DNA of 64,000 nt from Roseateles terrae (lineage in GTDB: Bacteria; Pseudomonadota; Gammaproteobacteria; Burkholderiales; Burkholderiaceae_C). Shown here in pieces: positions 56,963 through 64,000 of the stretch. The notes under the pieces are model-generated. The model was given only the letters and a program-made list of their open reading frames with translations. It was not told the origin of the DNA and made no database searches. Made by a program: the position numbers and the translations under genes. How positions within the stretch are numbered: position 1 is the stretch's first letter; the number at the start of each line of letters is the position of its first letter. The DNA is taken from NCBI RefSeq assembly GCF_014192155.1, contig NZ_JACHXO010000006.1:124001-188000 (forward strand), given 5' to 3'.

Positions 56963-57580
56963 ATGCTCCACCGCTTAGCGACCGTTGACCTGTCGTTGAT
57001 CGCGCTTGCCGCGAGTCTGCTGGCGGGAGGGGTCGGACCGGCCCACGCCGCCGCCTGGACGCTGCAGGTCAAGGATGCTGGCGGCAATCCCCTGCCGGGT
57101 GCGGTGGTGGCGGTGGAACTCAAGGGCCAGCCCAGCCTGGCGCCGGCCGGCACCAGCGCCCAGATGGCCCAGCGGGACCGGCAGTTCCAGCCGGGCACCC
57201 TGGTGGTGCAGACCGGCACGGCGGTCAGCTTTCCGAACTTCGACACGGTCCGGCACCATGTGTATTCGTTCTCGCCAATCAAGCGATTCGAACTGAAGCT
57301 GTATGCCGGGACGCCCGCAGAGCCGGTAGTCTTCGACAAACCGGGCGTTGCCCAGCTCGGATGCAACATTCACGACAAGATGACCGCCCGCATCATCGTG
57401 GTGGACACGCCCCTTTTCGCCACCACAGACAGTCAAGGACAAGCCAAGCTGGAGCTGCCTCCCGGTCAGCACCAGGTGGCCCTCTGGCATGTCCGGCTGG
57501 GCAATGATGCGCCGCGGAAGCAGGCTCTGACGGTGCCTGCGGGCCCGCCGGGCAGCCTGGCGCTGGAGCTGCGGGACTGA
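56963..57580 (+). CDS. Periplasmic cupredoxin-like protein
   Basis: 205-residue exported protein. Signal peptide to about residue 29 (LALAASLLAGG-type core ending GPAHA). A plastocyanin-like domain follows with candidate type 1 copper ligands His98 or His99 (FDTVRHHVYSF), Cys134, His137 and Met140 (LGCNIHDKMTARIIVVD). The last 55 residues form an extra beta-rich domain (FATTDSQGQAKLELPPGQHQ) like carboxypeptidase-regulatory folds. Annotated relatives are often called methylamine utilisation proteins, without evidence of that role. Its TGA overlaps the next ATG by one base (TGATG), tying it to a GGDEF/EAL membrane protein. Confidence 0.88.
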   Translation: MLHRLATVDLSLIALAASLLAGGVGPAHAAAWTLQVKDAGGNPLPGAVVAVELKGQPSLAPAGTSAQMAQRDRQFQPGTLVVQTGTAVSFPNFDTVRHHVYSFSPIKRFELKLYAGTPAEPVVFDKPGVAQLGCNIHDKMTARIIVVDTPLFATTDSQGQAKLELPPGQHQVALWHVRLGNDAPRKQALTVPAGPPGSLALELRD

Positions 57581-59985
57581 TGCGCTGGCCGGACTTCCTC
57601 AACCTTCGCCGGTTGGAAGGGCGCATCGTGGCGCTGTTCCTGGCCCTGTTGCTGGCAGTCCAATGCATCAGCCTGCTGCTGCTCAACCAGGGCATTGACC
57701 GCAATGCCCGCGCCTCGGTCCGCGAGGAACTGGCCTCCGGAGAGCGGGTGTTCGACCAACTCCTGCGCCAGGACGCCGAACAGCGCGGCCTGGTGGCCAA
57801 CCTGCTGCAGGCGGATTTCGGCCTGCGCCGGGCGCTGGCGGAAGGCATCACCGGCGATGAGCTGACCAACACCCTGCAGGACGTCTTCACCAATCTGAGC
57901 GAACGCGGGGAAGCGAGCTTCATCGGTTATGCGGACGAACGTCTGCGCCTGGTGACCGCGACCGATCCGCTGGCCCGGCTGGTGGCGCCGTTGCTGCCCG
58001 GCCTGACGCTGGAAGACGTCAGCGCGCGCCAAAGCCATCTGGTCCTGCTCAAGGGCAAGGCCTACCAGGTGGTGGTCGCCAAGCTGCGCGCCGCCGGGCT
58101 GGGCGGCTGGGTGTTCATGGGCTTTGAACTGCGCCAGGAACAGCTCAAGGAACTGCAGCGCATCGCGCACATCCAGGGCGTGTTGCTGGCCCGGGTGGAC
58201 GGGCGCTGGCAGGTGCTGTCGAGCGTGATGGATCCGGCCACCCATGCGGCCCTGATGGCCTCCCTGCCGGGGGGGCTGGGCGACGATCCGCTGACCTTGC
58301 ATCTGACCCTCGGCGAGGAGCAATACCAGGCCCGCCTGCAGCGGCTGGACCATGCCGGCGACAGCAGCCAGACCATGGCCTCCCTGCTGCTGCGATCGGT
58401 GGACGAAGCGCGGGCGCCCTACCGGCAACTGCAATGGTCGTTGCTCGGCCTGAGCCTGGCGGGTGTGGCGGCATTTGCCTTGGGGGCGGTGCTCACCGCG
58501 CGTCGCATCAGCGGGCCGGTAAAGTGGCTCGCGCATGAGGCGCAGCGACTCGGCCGTGGCGACTACGAACAACCGGTGGCCCGACCCTCCGGCGACGAAA
58601 TCGGCGACCTCGCCGAGGCCTTCGAGACCATGCGTGTGGGCATCCGGGAGCGAGAGGAACAGGTGAACCGCCTGGCTTTCTGGGACCCGCTGACCGACCT
58701 GCCCAACCGCGAGCAGTTCAGCCAGGCCCTGACCCGCCGCATCAGCGACAGCGAGGACCGCTTTGCCCTGGTCATGCTCAACCTGGACCGCTTCAAGCAT
58801 GTGAACGACGTGCTGGGCCGGGCCTTCGGCGACCGCCTGCTGCGGGCCGTGGCCGAGCGGCTGCAGCGACTGTTGAAGGATCAGGCTCGCCTGATTGCGC
58901 GGCTCAGCGGCGACGAATTCGTGCTGATGGTGGAAGGCGCCGGTGCCACCCGTGCCGAATCCGTCTGCCATCGCATTCAGCGGGATTTCGAAAAGGCCCT
59001 GACGATCGACGACCAGACGGTGGACCTCTCCGCCGGCCTGGGCATTGCGCTGTACCCGCAGCATGGCCGGGACATGAGCGTGCTGATGAGCCGCGCCGAG
59101 CTCGCAATGCATGCCGCCAAGCGCAGCCAGAGCGGCTTCCAGATCTACGCGCCCAGCATGGATGCCGCCAGCCAGGAGTCGCTGTCGCTGATCAGCGAGC
59201 TGCGGCAGGCCATCGAGAACCACGAGCTGCGGCTCTATCTGCAGCCCAAGGTCGATCTGGCCACCCAGCGCATCGGCGGCGCGGAGGCGCTGGTGCGCTG
59301 GCAGCACCCGGTGCGCGGGCTGGTGCCGCCGATGGACTTCATTCCTTTCGCCGAGCAGACCGGTTTCATCCGTCAGATCACCAGCTGGATGCTGCGGGCG
59401 TCGGCCGAAGCCTGGCTGTCGCTGCATCGGCAGGGACTGGCATTGCCCATCAGCGTCAATCTCTCCACCCGCGACCTGATGGACCAGGACCTGCCGATCA
59501 AGATCGCCGACCTGGCCGGTGGGGTGCCACCGTCGGCGCTGTGTCTGGAGATCACCGAAAGCGCCATCATGGACGATCCCCAGCGGGCACTGCAGACGCT
59601 GGAGCAACTGCATGCATTGGGCTTCAAGCTGTCCATCGACGATTTCGGGACCGGGTATTCGTCGCTGGCCTATCTGAAGCAGCTGTCGGTGGATGAGCTC
59701 AAGATCGACCGCAGCTTCGTGATGGGCATGGAGAAGGATCTGGACGACGCCAAAATCGTGCGTTCCACCATCGAGCTGGCCCACAACCTGGGACTGCGGG
59801 TGGTGGCCGAAGGGCTGGAAACCGGCAAGGCCTGGACCCTGCTGGAGATGCTGGGCTGCGATCAGGCGCAGGGCTACTTCCTGGCGCGGCCGATGCCAAG
59901 CGATCAGTTCGGCGCCTGGCTGCGCGACTGGGAGCCGCCGGATCTGGGCGATGCGGTGGCCAATACGGTGCTGGCTGGGCTCTGA
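57580..59985 (+). CDS. Membrane GGDEF/EAL cyclic-di-GMP protein with periplasmic sensor domain
   Basis: 801-residue inner-membrane protein. Helix 1 (about 16-38), a periplasmic domain of about 245 residues, helix 2 (about 287-307), HAMP (308-360), GGDEF (about 365-525) and EAL (about 545-790). The GGDEF site reads SGDEF (443-447) and no RxxD inhibitory site precedes it, so cyclase activity is doubtful. The EAL domain keeps all key residues: EALVRW (569), NLSTRD, LEITES, SIDDFGTGYSS, ELKIDRSFV, VAEGLET and DQAQGYFLARP, so it should be an active phosphodiesterase. Translationally coupled to the upstream cupredoxin, a likely periplasmic input. Confidence 0.93.
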   Translation: MRWPDFLNLRRLEGRIVALFLALLLAVQCISLLLLNQGIDRNARASVREELASGERVFDQLLRQDAEQRGLVANLLQADFGLRRALAEGITGDELTNTLQDVFTNLSERGEASFIGYADERLRLVTATDPLARLVAPLLPGLTLEDVSARQSHLVLLKGKAYQVVVAKLRAAGLGGWVFMGFELRQEQLKELQRIAHIQGVLLARVDGRWQVLSSVMDPATHAALMASLPGGLGDDPLTLHLTLGEEQYQARLQRLDHAGDSSQTMASLLLRSVDEARAPYRQLQWSLLGLSLAGVAAFALGAVLTARRISGPVKWLAHEAQRLGRGDYEQPVARPSGDEIGDLAEAFETMRVGIREREEQVNRLAFWDPLTDLPNREQFSQALTRRISDSEDRFALVMLNLDRFKHVNDVLGRAFGDRLLRAVAERLQRLLKDQARLIARLSGDEFVLMVEGAGATRAESVCHRIQRDFEKALTIDDQTVDLSAGLGIALYPQHGRDMSVLMSRAELAMHAAKRSQSGFQIYAPSMDAASQESLSLISELRQAIENHELRLYLQPKVDLATQRIGGAEALVRWQHPVRGLVPPMDFIPFAEQTGFIRQITSWMLRASAEAWLSLHRQGLALPISVNLSTRDLMDQDLPIKIADLAGGVPPSALCLEITESAIMDDPQRALQTLEQLHALGFKLSIDDFGTGYSSLAYLKQLSVDELKIDRSFVMGMEKDLDDAKIVRSTIELAHNLGLRVVAEGLETGKAWTLLEMLGCDQAQGYFLARPMPSDQFGAWLRDWEPPDLGDAVANTVLAGL

Positions 59986-60077
59986 CGACCTGGGGCGGGA
60001 GGCCCGTCAGGGGCCTGTCCCTGGGCCTGGCTCCGGGCCGCTGGGCCCTTTGCCCGGCGCCCTGTGCTCTGCGCCCT

Positions 60078-60578
60078 TCAACTGTCCCGATCTTCCAGCG
60101 CGTCGCACAGCGCCTGCAGGCCGGCGCGCACCGTCTGCGTCCGCACCGCGTGACGATCACCGCTGAACAATTCCTTCCACACCCGCACCGGCTGGCGGCC
60201 ATGCATCAGCGCGAGCCAGACGGTCCCGACCGGCTTGGCTTCGCTGCCGCCGCCCGGACCGGCTACACCGGTCACTGCAAGCGACCAGTCCACCGGCGCG
60301 TGCGCCACGAGACCGCGGGCCATCTGCTCCGCCACTTCGCCGCTGACCGCGCCATACAGGTCAATCATGGCGGCAGGCACTCCCAGCAGCTCGGTCTTGG
60401 CCTGGTTGCTGTAGCTCACCACGCCGCGCTCGAACCACTGGCTGGAGCCCGCCAGGCTGGTGCAGGCCGCCGCGATCAGGCCGCCGGTGCAGGACTCGGC
60501 GGTGCCCATGCGTTCCCGCCGCTGGATCAGCGCCAGGGCAATGCGTTCGATCAGCTCGGATTCTTCAGGCAGCACCAT
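60078..60578 (-). CDS. pncC: CinA-family nicotinamide-nucleotide amidohydrolase
   Basis: 166-residue enzyme of the CinA C-terminal family that deamidates NMN in pyridine nucleotide salvage. GTAESCTGGLIAAACTSLAG contains the catalytic Ser, RGVVSYSNQAKTELLGV and AVTGVAGPGGGSEAKPVGTV complete the active site. AGGAGA lies just before the ATG at 60578. Last gene of the five-gene minus-strand operon, 14 bases after pgpA. Confidence 0.95.
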   Translation of the reverse strand: MVLPEESELIERIALALIQRRERMGTAESCTGGLIAAACTSLAGSSQWFERGVVSYSNQAKTELLGVPAAMIDLYGAVSGEVAEQMARGLVAHAPVDWSLAVTGVAGPGGGSEAKPVGTVWLALMHGRQPVRVWKELFSGDRHAVRTQTVRAGLQALCDALEDRDS

Positions 60579-60592
60579 GGGAGTCTCCTGGT

Positions 60593-61261
60593 TCAGTGCA
60601 ACACTTGGCGGGCCACGGCCAGCACCAGCAGGGTACATCCAGCGGCGACCAGATCGTCAAACATGATGCCCAAACCCTGGCGCGCACCGATGCGTTCGCC
60701 CGGCACCGCCTTGAACAGCCGGTCTGCCCAGCCGACCGGGCCGGGCTTGACCGCGTCGAAGTAACGGAACAGGCCGAAGGCCGCTGCCTGCCACAACAGG
60801 CTGGCCGGCATCAGCAGCCACAGGATGAGCCACATGGCGAGGATCTCGTCCCAGACTATCGAGCCCGGGTCGCTCACCCCCAGATGCTGCGCGGTGACGG
60901 TGCAGGCCCACCAGCCGATCAGGAAACCCGCCACCAGCACACCCGCCCATTGCAGCGGAGTGAGGAACGGGTAGAGCAGCAGGAAGCCCGCCCAGCCCCA
61001 CAGGGTGCCGACAGTGCCGGGCGCCTTGGGCGAGAGGCCGCTGCCGAAGCCCAGGGCCATCCAGCGCGCCGGGTGGCGGAGCATGAAGCCGAAGTTGGGG
61101 CGGCGCGGAGCGGCCGGGATGGGCGGAGCAGCCGGGGCAGCCGAGGCAAGCGCGGCGGAAGGGCTCAAGTCCTCCGGTGGCTGGCTCTCAGACTGGCTTC
61201 CGGGCTGGCTCTCGGGCCCGTTCAGCGGAGCATCGGTGTCATCGAGAGGTGAAGGGGTCAT
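60593..61261 (-). CDS. pgpA: Phosphatidylglycerophosphatase A
   Basis: 222-residue membrane enzyme that removes phosphate from phosphatidylglycerophosphate in phospholipid synthesis. The core ALGFGSGLSPKAPGTVGTLW and IVWDEILAMWLILWLL, then GIGARQGLGIMFDDLVAAG-type ending, carry the acidic catalytic residues. Three or four hydrophobic helices are visible. Residues 1-52 are a Pro/Ser/Ala-rich extension not seen in E. coli PgpA. It overlaps thiL by four bases (ATGA). Confidence 0.94.
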   Translation of the reverse strand: MTPSPLDDTDAPLNGPESQPGSQSESQPPEDLSPSAALASAAPAAPPIPAAPRRPNFGFMLRHPARWMALGFGSGLSPKAPGTVGTLWGWAGFLLLYPFLTPLQWAGVLVAGFLIGWWACTVTAQHLGVSDPGSIVWDEILAMWLILWLLMPASLLWQAAAFGLFRYFDAVKPGPVGWADRLFKAVPGERIGARQGLGIMFDDLVAAGCTLLVLAVARQVLH

Positions 61262-62223
61262 GACTTGAAGTGATCAAAGCTCTGCAGCGTGAGGTCGAGC
61301 AGACGGCCTTCGCCATCCACCACCCGCAATCCAGGCTCCCGCTCGATGCGTCCGATGCGGTAGACGGGAGTCGCGGCTTCCCGCGCCGCTTCCAGCACCC
61401 GGCTGCGGTCCTGCGCCGCCGCGGTGAACACCAGCTCGTAATCATCGCCGCCGGTGAGCAGGCACAGGCGCTGCAGGTCTTCCGGCATCCCGCCCAGCAC
61501 AGAAGAGCGAGGCAGGTCCGCCAGATGCAGCCGCGCCCCCACCTGCGACCGGTGCAGGATGTGGCCCAGGTCACCGGCGAGGCCGTCGGACACGTCGATG
61601 GCGCTGCTCGCCAGCCCCCGCAGCGCGCGGCCCAGGGCGACGCGCGGCTGCGGCAGCTCCATCGCCTGGCGCACCGCATCGAAGGCCTCACCGGGCAGCG
61701 AGACCGTGCCGCGGAACACTTCCAGCGCCAGGCGCGCATCCCCAAGCAGGCCACTGACCCACAGGTCGTCATCGACCCGCGCGCCCGACCGCAGCAGCGC
61801 CTGGCCGTGCGGCACTTCGCCCATGATGGTGATGTTGATGTTCAGCGGACCGGCCGTGGTGTCGCCGCCGGCCAGCACCACGCCATGGGCATCGGCCAGC
61901 GCGAACAGCCCTTCGGAGAAGCCCGCCAGAAAGGCCTCGTCCACCTTCGGCAGTGCCAGCGACAGGAAACACACGCGGGGACTGCCGCCGCTGGCCGCCA
62001 GATCGCTCAGGTTCACCGCCAGCGCCTTGTGGCCCAGCCGCCGCGGTGAGACGGTGGACAGGAAATGCCGCCCCTCCACCAGCATGTCGGTGGAGACCAG
62101 CCACTGATGGCCGGGCGCGGGCGTCAGCACCGCGCAGTCGTCGCCGATGCCCAGCGCCACGGTGGCGCCAGCCGTCGGCCCGGGACGCGCAAAGTAGCGC
62201 GCGATCAGATCGAATTCACCCAT
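61258..62223 (-). CDS. thiL: Thiamine-monophosphate kinase
   Basis: 321-residue kinase making thiamine diphosphate, the cofactor needed by transketolase among others. MGEFDLIARYF at the start, LGIGDDCAVL, STDMLVEGRHF, GHKALAVNLSDLAASGG and VSGLLGDARLAL are the family signature; SSAIDVSDGLAGDLGHIL and LTGGDDYELVFT follow. The ATG at 62223 is the family start and overlaps the upstream regulator gene by eight bases; an ATG at 62232 is the alternative. Its stop overlaps pgpA. Confidence 0.96.
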   Translation of the reverse strand: MGEFDLIARYFARPGPTAGATVALGIGDDCAVLTPAPGHQWLVSTDMLVEGRHFLSTVSPRRLGHKALAVNLSDLAASGGSPRVCFLSLALPKVDEAFLAGFSEGLFALADAHGVVLAGGDTTAGPLNINITIMGEVPHGQALLRSGARVDDDLWVSGLLGDARLALEVFRGTVSLPGEAFDAVRQAMELPQPRVALGRALRGLASSAIDVSDGLAGDLGHILHRSQVGARLHLADLPRSSVLGGMPEDLQRLCLLTGGDDYELVFTAAAQDRSRVLEAAREAATPVYRIGRIEREPGLRVVDGEGRLLDLTLQSFDHFKS

Positions 62224-62872
62224 GGGCGGCATTGTCGCCGCGCAGCAGGTTGGAGAGTTCCACCGCGGACTTCACATCCATCTTCTCGAACACCCGGGCG
62301 CGATGCACTTCCACCGTGCGCACGCTGATGTTGAGCTGGTCGGCGATCAGCTTGTTGGGCAGGCCCTGCACCACCAGCTGCATCACCTCGCGTTCGCGTT
62401 CGGTCAGCTCGGCCACGCGATGGCCCAGCACCGCCTGCGCAATGCGGGCCTCGATGGCGTCGCTGCTGCGGGCCAGCGCCTGCTCGACGCGATCGACCAG
62501 GGCATTGTCCGAGAAGGGTTTCTCGACGAAGTCATAGGCGCCCTGCTTCACCGCCGCCACCGCGGTGGGCACGTCGCCATGGCCGGTCAGGAAGATGACC
62601 GGCAGGGTGTGCAGCAGGCCGCGCTCCACCAGGCGCTCGAACAGCGCCAGGCCGCTCATGCCGGGCATGCGCACGTCGAGCAACAGGCAGCTCGGGGCAT
62701 TGGGCCAGTCGGCGCCCTGACGGGGCAGGCTGTCCAGCATCGACTCGAAGGCTTCGGCGCTGCCAAAGCCTTCCGACAGCAGACGGCGGGAACGCAGCAG
62801 CCACGACAGGGCGTCGCGCACCACATCCTCGTCATCCACGAGATAGACCATCGGCAGGGACTGCGGCTTCAT
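62216..62872 (-). CDS. FixJ/LuxR-family response regulator
   Basis: 218-residue regulator. The receiver domain has acidic pocket residues in LVDDEDVV, Asp66 in CLLLDVRMPGMSGLALFERL, Thr in VIFLTGHGD and Lys in DFVEKPFSD. The LuxR-type helix-turn-helix (about 153-200) reads LTEREREVMQLVVQGLPNK and ISVRTVEVHRARVFEKM. The start at 62872 overlaps the kinase stop by four bases, so they form a pair. Similar to FixJ/TtrR/DctR-type regulators; target genes unknown. The gene is fused by overlap to thiL, which is unusual for a regulator. Confidence 0.93.
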   Translation of the reverse strand: MKPQSLPMVYLVDDEDVVRDALSWLLRSRRLLSEGFGSAEAFESMLDSLPRQGADWPNAPSCLLLDVRMPGMSGLALFERLVERGLLHTLPVIFLTGHGDVPTAVAAVKQGAYDFVEKPFSDNALVDRVEQALARSSDAIEARIAQAVLGHRVAELTEREREVMQLVVQGLPNKLIADQLNISVRTVEVHRARVFEKMDVKSAVELSNLLRGDNAAHG

Positions 62873-64000
62873 GCGGAGGTGTCTCCAGTAACGGTGGACC
62901 GGGCGCCACCGGCCGTATCCTCGCACGGCAGGCTGAACCGGAATTCGGTGCCGGTGGGCGAATCGGGCGCTACGCGACTGTCGAAGTCCATGGCGCCGCC
63001 GTGCTGCTCCACCACCGTGCGGCACAGGCTCAGGCCCAGGCCCATGCCCTCGGTGCGGGTGGTGAAGAACGGGGTGAACAGCTGGCGCGCCACTTCCGGT
63101 GGAATGCCGGGCCCGCGGTCGATGACGGCAATGCTGAGCCAGCGCGGCTGAAGGGGACGCACCCGGATGATCAGCAGCCGCTCGGCCAGCGGCACCGGGC
63201 CGTCCATGGCCTGGATGGCATTGCGGGTGAGGTTGAGCAGCACCTGCTCCACCATCGTCCGGTCGCAGCGCACACGCGGCAAAGGCTCGGGCAGGTCCAG
63301 ATCGATGCGGGCGCCGCTCTTGCGCGCCTGCAGGCGCACCAGCGGCAGCACCGCATCCATCAGCTGCTCGACGCGCACCCATTCGCGCGACTGCTCGCGG
63401 CGGCGCACGAAGTCATGCACGCTCTTGATGACACGGCCGGCGCGCTCCGCCTGCTCGGCGATACGGGTGACGGCCTGGCGCACCATGTCCGGTGTCTGTG
63501 GATCGTCGGCCTCCCGCACCATCAGGTTGAGGGAGGCGGTGGCGTAGCTGGCGATGGCGGCCAGCGGCTGGTTCAGTTCGTGGCTGAGCAGCGATGCCAT
63601 TTCGCCCACGGTCGCCAGACGCGCTGTCGCCTGCAGGCGTTCCTGCTGCTGGCGGGAGAGCTCTTCCACCTTGCGCTGCGCGCTCAGGTCCAGCACCGCG
63701 CTCATCCAGCCCGTCTGCTGTCCCTGCGCATTGAGCAGCGGCGCTTCGTAGATCATCACCGGGAAGCGCTCGCCGGTGCTGCGGGCGAAGACGGTTTCGA
63801 AACCCTCGCGCGGCGGCAGGCCGGCTTCCCAGCGCGCTTCGCGGTCATGGTGACGGCGCCAGTATTCCTCGATGAACTCCGGCGGCCAGTACGGCGGCGC
63901 CTGCGGCGGACGGCCGGTGCCCACCAGCTCCTCCGCGCCGTAACCGACCATGGCGCAGAAGGCGGGATTCACATAGCTGATGTTGCCGTCCAGGTCCCGC
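62869..64000 (-). CDS. FixL-like PAS sensor histidine kinase (cut by window edge)
   Basis: At least 377 residues; the N-terminus lies beyond the right edge. The visible part begins within a PAS domain (RDLDGNISYVNPAFCAMVGY, then GERFPVMIYEAPLLNAQGQQ), followed by a short coiled coil, a HisKA domain with MASLLSHELNQPLAAIASY, and HATPase_c with LLNLTRNAIQAM, DRGPGIPPEV and GMGLGLSLCRTVVEQHGG. The HELNQPL form is typical of FixL/TtrS/DctB kinases. Soluble as far as seen. Whether it binds haem or another ligand cannot be judged from this part. Overlaps its regulator by ATGA. Confidence 0.92.
   Translation of the reverse strand, partial: RDLDGNISYVNPAFCAMVGYGAEELVGTGRPPQAPPYWPPEFIEEYWRRHHDREARWEAGLPPREGFETVFARSTGERFPVMIYEAPLLNAQGQQTGWMSAVLDLSAQRKVEELSRQQQERLQATARLATVGEMASLLSHELNQPLAAIASYATASLNLMVREADDPQTPDMVRQAVTRIAEQAERAGRVIKSVHDFVRRREQSREWVRVEQLMDAVLPLVRLQARKSGARIDLDLPEPLPRVRCDRTMVEQVLLNLTRNAIQAMDGPVPLAERLLIIRVRPLQPRWLSIAVIDRGPGIPPEVARQLFTPFFTTRTEGMGLGLSLCRTVVEQHGGAMDFDSRVAPDSPTGTEFRFSLPCEDTAGGARSTVTGDTSA

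Overview
The window is GC-rich, densely packed chromosomal DNA from a betaproteobacterium of the order Burkholderiales. Gene content and order point to the Roseateles/Mitsuaria/Rubrivivax/Leptothrix neighbourhood: rsmB-DUF4390-ntrY-short ntrX; hpf-ptsN-hprK facing fur-bamE-dapB; leuS-lptE-holA; a BLUF gene behind folE. The order-level call is firm and the genus-level call is an inference. About 60 protein genes, one tRNA and several good terminators can be supported. Many genes overlap by ATGA or GTGA, which implies long translationally coupled operons.

Layout. 0-6.3 kb: the start of an MFS transporter behind a UbiH/Coq6-type hydroxylase (minus strand), an aldo/keto reductase, a CPA2 cation/proton antiporter overlapping a YbdK-type ligase, and a MurU-like nucleotidyltransferase. 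6.4-6.6 kb: a compound palindromic element. 6.7-9.9 kb: transketolase and GAPDH with a strong terminator. 10-12 kb: a secreted subtilase with a Gly-rich, membrane-anchor sorting tail. 12.1-14.5 kb (minus): a SPOR-like protein, BirA with an internal insertion, and a SET-domain methyltransferase. 14.6-22.4 kb: TopB, an unrecognised protein, a hybrid-free sensor kinase, an AEC transporter and a GNAT protein. 22.5-28.4 kb: M16 peptidase, ProA, QueC, LemA. 28.4-30.8 kb: flavocytochrome c sulfide dehydrogenase genes packed with simple sequence repeats. 30.9-32.1 kb (minus): folE with a BLUF blue-light receptor. 32.3-37.3 kb: rsmB, DUF4390, and the NtrY/NtrX-like two-component pair.

The clearest accessory segment starts at tRNA-Phe (37.4 kb): a decayed trypsin-like protease fragment, a complete hipBA toxin-antitoxin pair with three operator-like sites, and an unrecognised gene. 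Core genes resume at about 40.9 kb with a truncated haemoglobin and DUF3034 pair, a glyoxalase, a ferritin-like di-iron protein with a Fur-box-like upstream site, a glutathione peroxidase, and CorA.

47.4-57 kb holds the nitrogen PTS branch (hpf, ptsN, hprK), fur facing bamE-dapB, an ExbB/ExbD proton channel, leuS, lptE and holA. 57-60 kb is a two-gene module in which a periplasmic cupredoxin overlaps a membrane GGDEF/EAL protein. The right end (minus) is a tightly overlapping operon: FixL-like kinase (cut by the edge), FixJ-like regulator, thiL, pgpA, pncC.

Most of the window is housekeeping. The least explained parts are the 6.4 kb palindromic element, the tRNA-Phe island with its unknown gene, the cupredoxin/c-di-GMP module together with the haemoglobin/DUF3034 pair, and the repeat-rich fcc locus.
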